From contig CP154956.1 in the NCBI GenBank assembly GCA_039621445.1, positions 13,938,166-14,002,165 of the forward strand: DNA of 64,000 nucleotides. Reading direction: 5' to 3'. How positions within the stretch are numbered: position 1 is the stretch's first letter; the number at the start of each line of letters is the position of its first letter. Below the pieces are notes generated by a model. It saw nothing but the letters and a program-made list of their open reading frames with translations. It did no database searches and was not told the DNA's origin. The DNA is from Euglena gracilis (lineage: Eukaryota > Euglenida > Euglenophyceae > Euglenales). The translations under genes and the position numbers were made by a program. This document shows positions 58,952 to 64,000 of the stretch, piece after piece.

Positions 58952-59150
58952 TTGCGCTGAGCAATGCCCTGACCACACCATGTGATGTAGGGGAAAGGAT
59001 GCCGGCTGGAACTGGCTCGTCTCCAATAAATATAACGGCGCTGACCACTTCTGGATGCAGTGATGGTTGAGCACTGATCTAGAGCGGTATGGCACGTGGG
59101 TGTGAGTCAGGGTTTGCATCTGTGTGATGTGTGTGTGTGTGTGATGTGTG

Positions 59151-59193
<43 letters not shown>

Positions 59194-59496
59194 ATTGTTA
59201 GAGTCAAGGTCAGGCTCCTTTTTAAAAACCTGGGATGAGCTGCCTGCCCATAGTAGCCCCCCCCCCCATGAAAGGAGTCGATTTTGGGTCCTGGCGCGGA
59301 CCAACCCCTGCCACCCGGGGTGTGTGAGCCATAACACTACCCCCCCCCCCCCAAAACCCGACTCCCCCAAGGGGGGGCTTCCAAAACAACATGTCCTCCC
59401 CCCTGCTTGCCAATAGCACCCCCATGGCACCCGGGGAGAGGGGGTTGCGACCTTCCTGAAAACAGAAGCCTGGGCCGCAGGTGCGTGCCTGTGGAC

Positions 59497-62288
59497 GTGT
59501 GCTGCGTCCAAAAGCTGCGTCAGCTTCGGCAGCCGCCCAGCACAGGGGTTTCTGGCCAGCGCCGCAAGCGAGTAACAGTGCCGCCGCGCGGGCGGGCGGG
59601 GCCCGCCTCTCTCCCCACCCGCCGCCCGCCGCCGCTGCCTGCCGCCGCCGCCGCCGCCACCGCCGCGCGGCGCGTCGATCGCCGGGGCCGCGCTGTGAGC
59701 CATGTCAGCACGGGCCTCAAAGAGCACCCGTATGGAGTGTTCCACCTCTGGAACGGCAGACCCCTGGATGCGGAACCCCCTCCGTCCCCCGAATTCAGGA
59801 CGGTCCTTTTTAACGCAAAAAAAGAAGTTTCCCGTCCCGCCGCATTCAACGCAACAACCACCGGAAAAATTCTACGGGGAAAAATCGGCGTATTTTTGAC
59901 AAAAGAGGTCGACTTTTGGAGCAAAAAAAGGTTTTGTGCAACAAAGATGTCCAAAAAATCGAGTTGCTCGACGTTTTTTTTCTAAAATAATTTTCGACCC
60001 CATTCGAGCCCTGGGCGCTGATCCTGCGGGCAGTCCTCAAGGGGCGGACCTCAAATTAAACGTCATGGGACGGTTTTAAATCATTAAAACCGTCCCATGA
60101 GAACTGCCCGACCGAATTACGCCATGCCCAAATTGCACCCCCTTGGTCAGTTTGGACCGTGCAAACAGCATTCAGCGGCTGGTATTTGGAGGGGTGTTTC
60201 CGAACCCCTGAGACAGAGCTGCCGCACAACATTGACGCAATCAGGCAAGGACAGTCATCCCCGATTTTTGATCTCCGGTGGGGTCCGGTGGGATCCGGTG
60301 GGATCCGGTGGCTGCCCTTGCCTGGACGCAATGATGGGGGGGGGGTGGCTTCAGTGCGCAACCACCCCCCAGCAGAACTGGGGCAAAAATGCAGGCTGGG
60401 GGAGTTTTCCTTTTCCCCAACGCTGATCTGAATGGATTGCGTCGGGCCCAGGCCGTGAGTTCAGAGTCAAAGGTTGCGTTTCAATTCCATTTTGTCATTC
60501 TGAAAAACAGTGTGGTGTTTGTAAAACGACATTCTCGAAATTGCTGGAATGCGAGGGGTTCAGGGGCCCGATATTTAATTCAAATTCCTCGCCGTCGCAC
60601 CGAAGGAATTTTCCTTGCACAATGCTGTGGTGGGTGCGAGGCGGCACCCCCCACCCCCAGGCCTTCCTGTGCAGCCCAGCCCCCAATGCCATCCCCTTCC
60701 CCGGTCAGAACTTTTTCGAAGTCCTCGTCAGAGTCTAAGTCGACGGCCTTTGACTCCCCAGGACTTCCGTCAATCCCAAGTCCAATGGACTGGAAGATTA
60801 AATGTTTGTGGTTTTGGTGCGCAACACACCATTTGCAAGTCAGGACGCAAAAATGCTGTCCTGATTATTCATCCTTGCGATCAGAGGACAAGAAATGGAT
60901 GATTTCATTCCTCTTTCCGTCCAGGTCCCTGAAACAAAAACACTAATTGCATGATTTTCGCCTGGTGGGGGCGTCGGACCCCCCCCCCACCAGGATGAGG
61001 GTGGGAGGTCGACCCCCCAACCACCACCATCAGGTTTTGGGGATTCCTGTACAGCTGTGTATGTATGTTTTGCCGCAGGGCTCTTGCCACGAAATTACGT
61101 TCTCCGGCCATGCAGGGGACTGGCCAGTAGCAAGACCAGTGAGAACTGGAACGCGCTCAGCCGATGTCGTCGCCGAACTCCACCCCGTTCACTTCTGTGG
61201 CGGGCAATACAACACATGCACAGATGCACATGGCGGCTACAAATCAAAATCAGAATGAAAATAATTTGTAAAAAAATGTTCATGAAATAAAATAAAAACT
61301 GCTTTAAAATGCGAAATGTTTCAAGTCAACTGCATTTTCCAGCAGTTTATTGTCCAACCTTTCATCCTGGGACGGCAACAAAGAAACCCCATGACCTTTT
61401 GGAAATGAACTCCCTCTCCAAGCTTCTGAAAAGAGACGCGTTGACCAAGATGGATGCAAAACAACTGAACCGAAAATAAATGCTTCTTCCAACGGTCCGA
61501 CTGTCCCTTACCAGCTTTGTTAATTTTCTCTACCTGAGTTGTTTCCACTCCCGGTCTTAGGGGCAGAGCTTACCTGCCCCCACCCCCCTGCAGGACCAGG
61601 GTGAGGCTTAACATAAAAGTGGGGAAAAAAACGGCACTTTTCACCAAAAAGGATAACTTTCCTTTCTTTTGGGGTACACTCTGAAACTTGCAGGCATTTC
61701 GACAAAAGGCAACGTCTCACCAAACCTTGCCTAACATTAACCCTAACCCTAACCCTAACCCTGACCCAATATTTTTGACAAAGATTGCATAAAAATACAC
61801 AAGAAGAAGTGCTTTCAGAGAAGATGGCCGTCAAAAAGACCCAGCGGTAGTACTTGAAGGGTGGTGCTGAGGCACGGGGAGAGCGGCGCACGCGCCAAGC
61901 ACGCAGACACATTCACACCATCGAGGCTGGGAAGGCACTCCTCCAGCGGCGTGGAAGCCTGCGGAGACAGTTTTCCAGTCAGGCCCTTCCAACTGCTTTT
62001 GACTTTAAATAGCCTTTGAGTCATCTATGCAGTCCCTGGTGTTTCGGGAGTCTCACACATATCGATCGAGCTTGTGCTTTCTGAGTGCGGAGCGCCGTCT
62101 CCAATTCTCACAAACTCCATCCTGCGGGACAGAAATCCAGCCCGGCAGGGAGCGCGCCGAGCCCCACAAAGTGCTAACAATCTGACGCGGCTTCAAAATC
62201 CTCTGCGGGGGGCACACCTGCTCCTGCGCCCACGCCTCATCGAACTCTGGGTCAGCGGGCCAGTTGGCCAGCTGTCCCCCGGCTTTGG
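59497..62288 (-). CDS. Unknown protein, four phase-consistent exons, right copy
   Basis: Exons 62,288-62,218, 61,958-61,854, 60,789-60,712 and 59,763-59,497 keep the same splice sites and phases as the left copy. Exon D is 267 nt instead of 249 because the Gly/Arg-rich run is longer by six codons, with both flanks in frame. No stop or frameshift interrupts the exons, so both copies look equally intact. Confidence 0.5.
60064..60099. repeat. Perfect hairpin CATGGGACGGTTTTAA
   Basis: 16-bp arms around ATCA; the left copy keeps only the right arm (about 48,585-48,592), so one copy gained or lost an arm. Confidence 0.7.
60242..60324. mobile_element. 83-bp TIR mini-element with 8-bp target duplication and an empty site
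   Basis: Begins CAGGCAAGG and ends CCTTGCCTG (9-bp inverted ends). Flanked by GACGCAAT at 60,234-60,241 and 60,325-60,332. The left copy has one GACGCAAT at 48,727-48,734 and no insert. Interior: three tandem GGTGGGATCC-like units. Confidence 0.8.
61735..61763. repeat. Interstitial telomere-like tract, right copy
   Basis: About four CCCTAA units at the position equivalent to 50,365. Confidence 0.9.
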
Positions 62289-62915
62289 CTGGATCACAGG
62301 GCGAAATATGCACACTTAGCCTCTCCCCAAAGGAAAGTGTCAGAGTCCCGACTGCCTGACACCTTCTGGGGGGTTCACAAGTTGCAGCTAGAAAGCCACC
62401 GGCCAAGGACTGTCACGTACCCCCCCCCCCCCGGGCAATTGTCGCGCGACAAATTGGGCAGCACGGAGGGGGGTGACAATTTCCCGGGGAGACAAATTGG
62501 CCGGCACAGCCAGGGGTGACAATTGCCCGGGGGGGGGGGGGTAAGCCCAACATTTTCTTCCGGAAAACCCCGGTTTTTTGGCTGGCGTATGGGTCCCAAT
62601 GGCCAAACAGGGACACCAAGCCACCCCCTCCCCCTCCTGGGCTTCCTCCCACTCCTTCAGCGGAGGCCGGGCCGCCACAAGCCGTGGAGCAGCGGAGGAT
62701 GGGGCGCCTCGGGGCCTCGCCACGCCTGAGGGGTCAGCCCACGGAGTGTTCGGGGGGGGCTGCCCCTCCTCCCTCCCCCAGGGAGGGCTGGGAGTCCGAA
62801 CCCGTCGGGTTGGTGGGAAACAGAAACCCCCCTGTGACCTCCCATCCGGGATAGGTCTGCCACCCAGCTTTCCACCAACGTAAAGCTTGACACACTATTT
62901 TATAGTGTGTATATA

Positions 62916-64000
62916 CAGTAGGGAAACTAAATAGTGGGACGGTCCAGGGAAACTAAATAGTGGGACACCCCCCAAAATGCTAATCCCCCGGAGACCATCT
63001 GCGAGTTGCAAAGGCCTTTCAAATTGTTGCAATATCAGGAGGGTTCAATGTGCGGCATGCATAAGGTGTACCCAGCACCATCCAACGGATGGCCTGGGGC
63101 CGTGGGGGGCCTGCCAGTAACGGGTGGGACCACCATAAGCGTCGAGCACAGCAGCAAGGCGGCTGGGCATCGACGCGTATAAAACTCGAATTTGTTCAGG
63201 AAAAATGTCAGCAAAAGAACGCTGCAGAGCTGCCCAAAGTTTGTTTCAGTTAGGAAAACCACATCCTTCGAGCTTTGTGAGCACAAGCACCCACAGGTGC
63301 TCGATCGGGTTGAGGTCCGGGCTCATTGCGGGCCGCAAACAGGCTCGTTTCTTCGCCTTGAATGGGGGGAGGGCGGCAGGGTTTTCATTCCACCTCTTAT
63401 CTAGGAGAACTACATCTGCCCCAGCCCATCATTTCCCCCCATTTGCTCAGGCTGTACCTTACACTTCACAAGGGTTCTCGATGGGAGCTTGGAAAATGCA
63501 TCATCCACAGTGGACCGCGGAGACCTCCCCACGCCCACACCTGGCAAACTGATGAGATCCACTATCTCCAAGCACAAGCCCGTGAAAGACCCGTCATCCA
63601 GCACCTTCATGGCATTGTCCAGGGTTTTTCACCGGTTCGTGCCACGAACAATCGCGAACAACCACGAACCAGCACGAATTTGGGACTTTGGCAAAATCAC
63701 GAAGAATCACGAACAATCACGAACAATCACGAACCAGATTTTTTCGTCACCCTTGCAGAAATGTCTTCTTCTGAGAATGACGGTGTTGTTCAATCAACCA
63801 AAGAGAAAAGATCACGGAAGAGAGGGGGCAAAATGACTCCTCAAAAGCGTGCTGCCCAGGTGTCATACATATCTTGTTTTGTTCATACAGTCATTTATGT
63901 GACTCCTGTAATGACCAACACGTAATGGGACCTCAACCCGATCGAGCACCTGTGGGTGCTTGTGCTCACAAAGCTCGAAGGATGTGGTTTTCCTAACTGA
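62916..64000. mobile_element. Palindromic Tc1/mariner-like element, right copy, cut by window end
   Basis: Left end CAGTAGGGAAACTAAATAGT after TA at 62,914. The transposase 3' region is on the minus strand (63,113-63,420), with the same region starting again on the plus strand at about 63,930. The conserved arginine codon after V-F-P-N reads TGA in both arms, so the fragment is broken in each. AATCACGAAC repeats lie at 63,645-63,735. Confidence 0.75.

Larger units (their letters stand above)
58952..64000. repeat. Duplicated segment, right copy
   Basis: Matches the left copy from its base 47,551 onward, starting exactly at the gap edge and running off the window end. Differences are scattered substitutions, short-tract length changes and element presence or absence. 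Confidence 0.9.

Overview
This window is nuclear DNA of a eukaryote. Genes are split into short GC-rich exons (about 45-270 nt) with recognisable 5' and 3' splice sites. There are short tracts of the TTAGGG/CCCTAA telomere type, Tc1/mariner-like transposase remains, and very abundant microsatellites and G- or C-homopolymer tracts. No bacterial operons, Shine-Dalgarno sites, rRNA or tRNA genes were seen. Several exons encode helical repeats of the OPR / FAST-kinase-like type (W-A-L-A-x-L patterns), common in organelle RNA-binding proteins of algae and other protists. I therefore favour an alga or other protist, but the species cannot be named from sequence alone.

Layout. (1) About 0.25-20.4 kb, minus strand: at least 17 exon-like islands of an OPR/FASTK-like gene (or adjacent genes) separated by 0.3-3.5 kb introns filled with repeats; it seems to run off the left edge. 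(2) 18.3-20.2 kb: several minisatellites. (3) About 22.9-37.5 kb, minus strand: a TRAF-family gene assembled exon by exon: RING finger, TRAF-type zinc fingers, a coiled coil, then MATH-domain-like exons. Four consecutive exons join with matching codon phases. (4) 39.49-44.56 kb, minus strand: the last four exons of tubulin-binding cofactor A (TBCA), all phase-consistent and ending in TAG. (5) From 47,551 and again from 58,952: two copies of one roughly 5 kb segment. Each copy carries four phase-consistent exons of an unrecognised protein, a telomere-like tract and a palindromic Tc1/mariner-like element. The second copy begins directly after a 13-N assembly gap, so it may be the other allele placed in tandem rather than a true duplication. 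(6) 56.7-58.5 kb: a GC-rich stretch with seven copies of GCGCAGGTGCG and no gene I can defend.

The most unusual property is the intronic and intergenic material. It is built from short elements with terminal inverted repeats, whose ends are commonly C tracts and G tracts and whose interiors often hold a GGCGC-TTCG-GCGCC-type hairpin. Some copies have clear target-site duplications (8 bp GTTCGCAC at 43,858/44,480; 8 bp GCCYAGTC at 5,698/5,990; 8 bp GACGCAAT around an 83-bp element at 60,242; 10 bp around a 378-bp element at 48,875). Comparing the two segment copies reveals empty or shorter sites for two of them, so these are mobile elements and not just low-complexity sequence. They lie inside introns, sometimes within about 20-35 bp of a splice site, which makes them candidates for a large, nested MITE/introner-like system.

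Limits: exon borders without a named splice site are approximate, first exons and promoters were not identified, and all domain assignments come from reading motifs without database searches.
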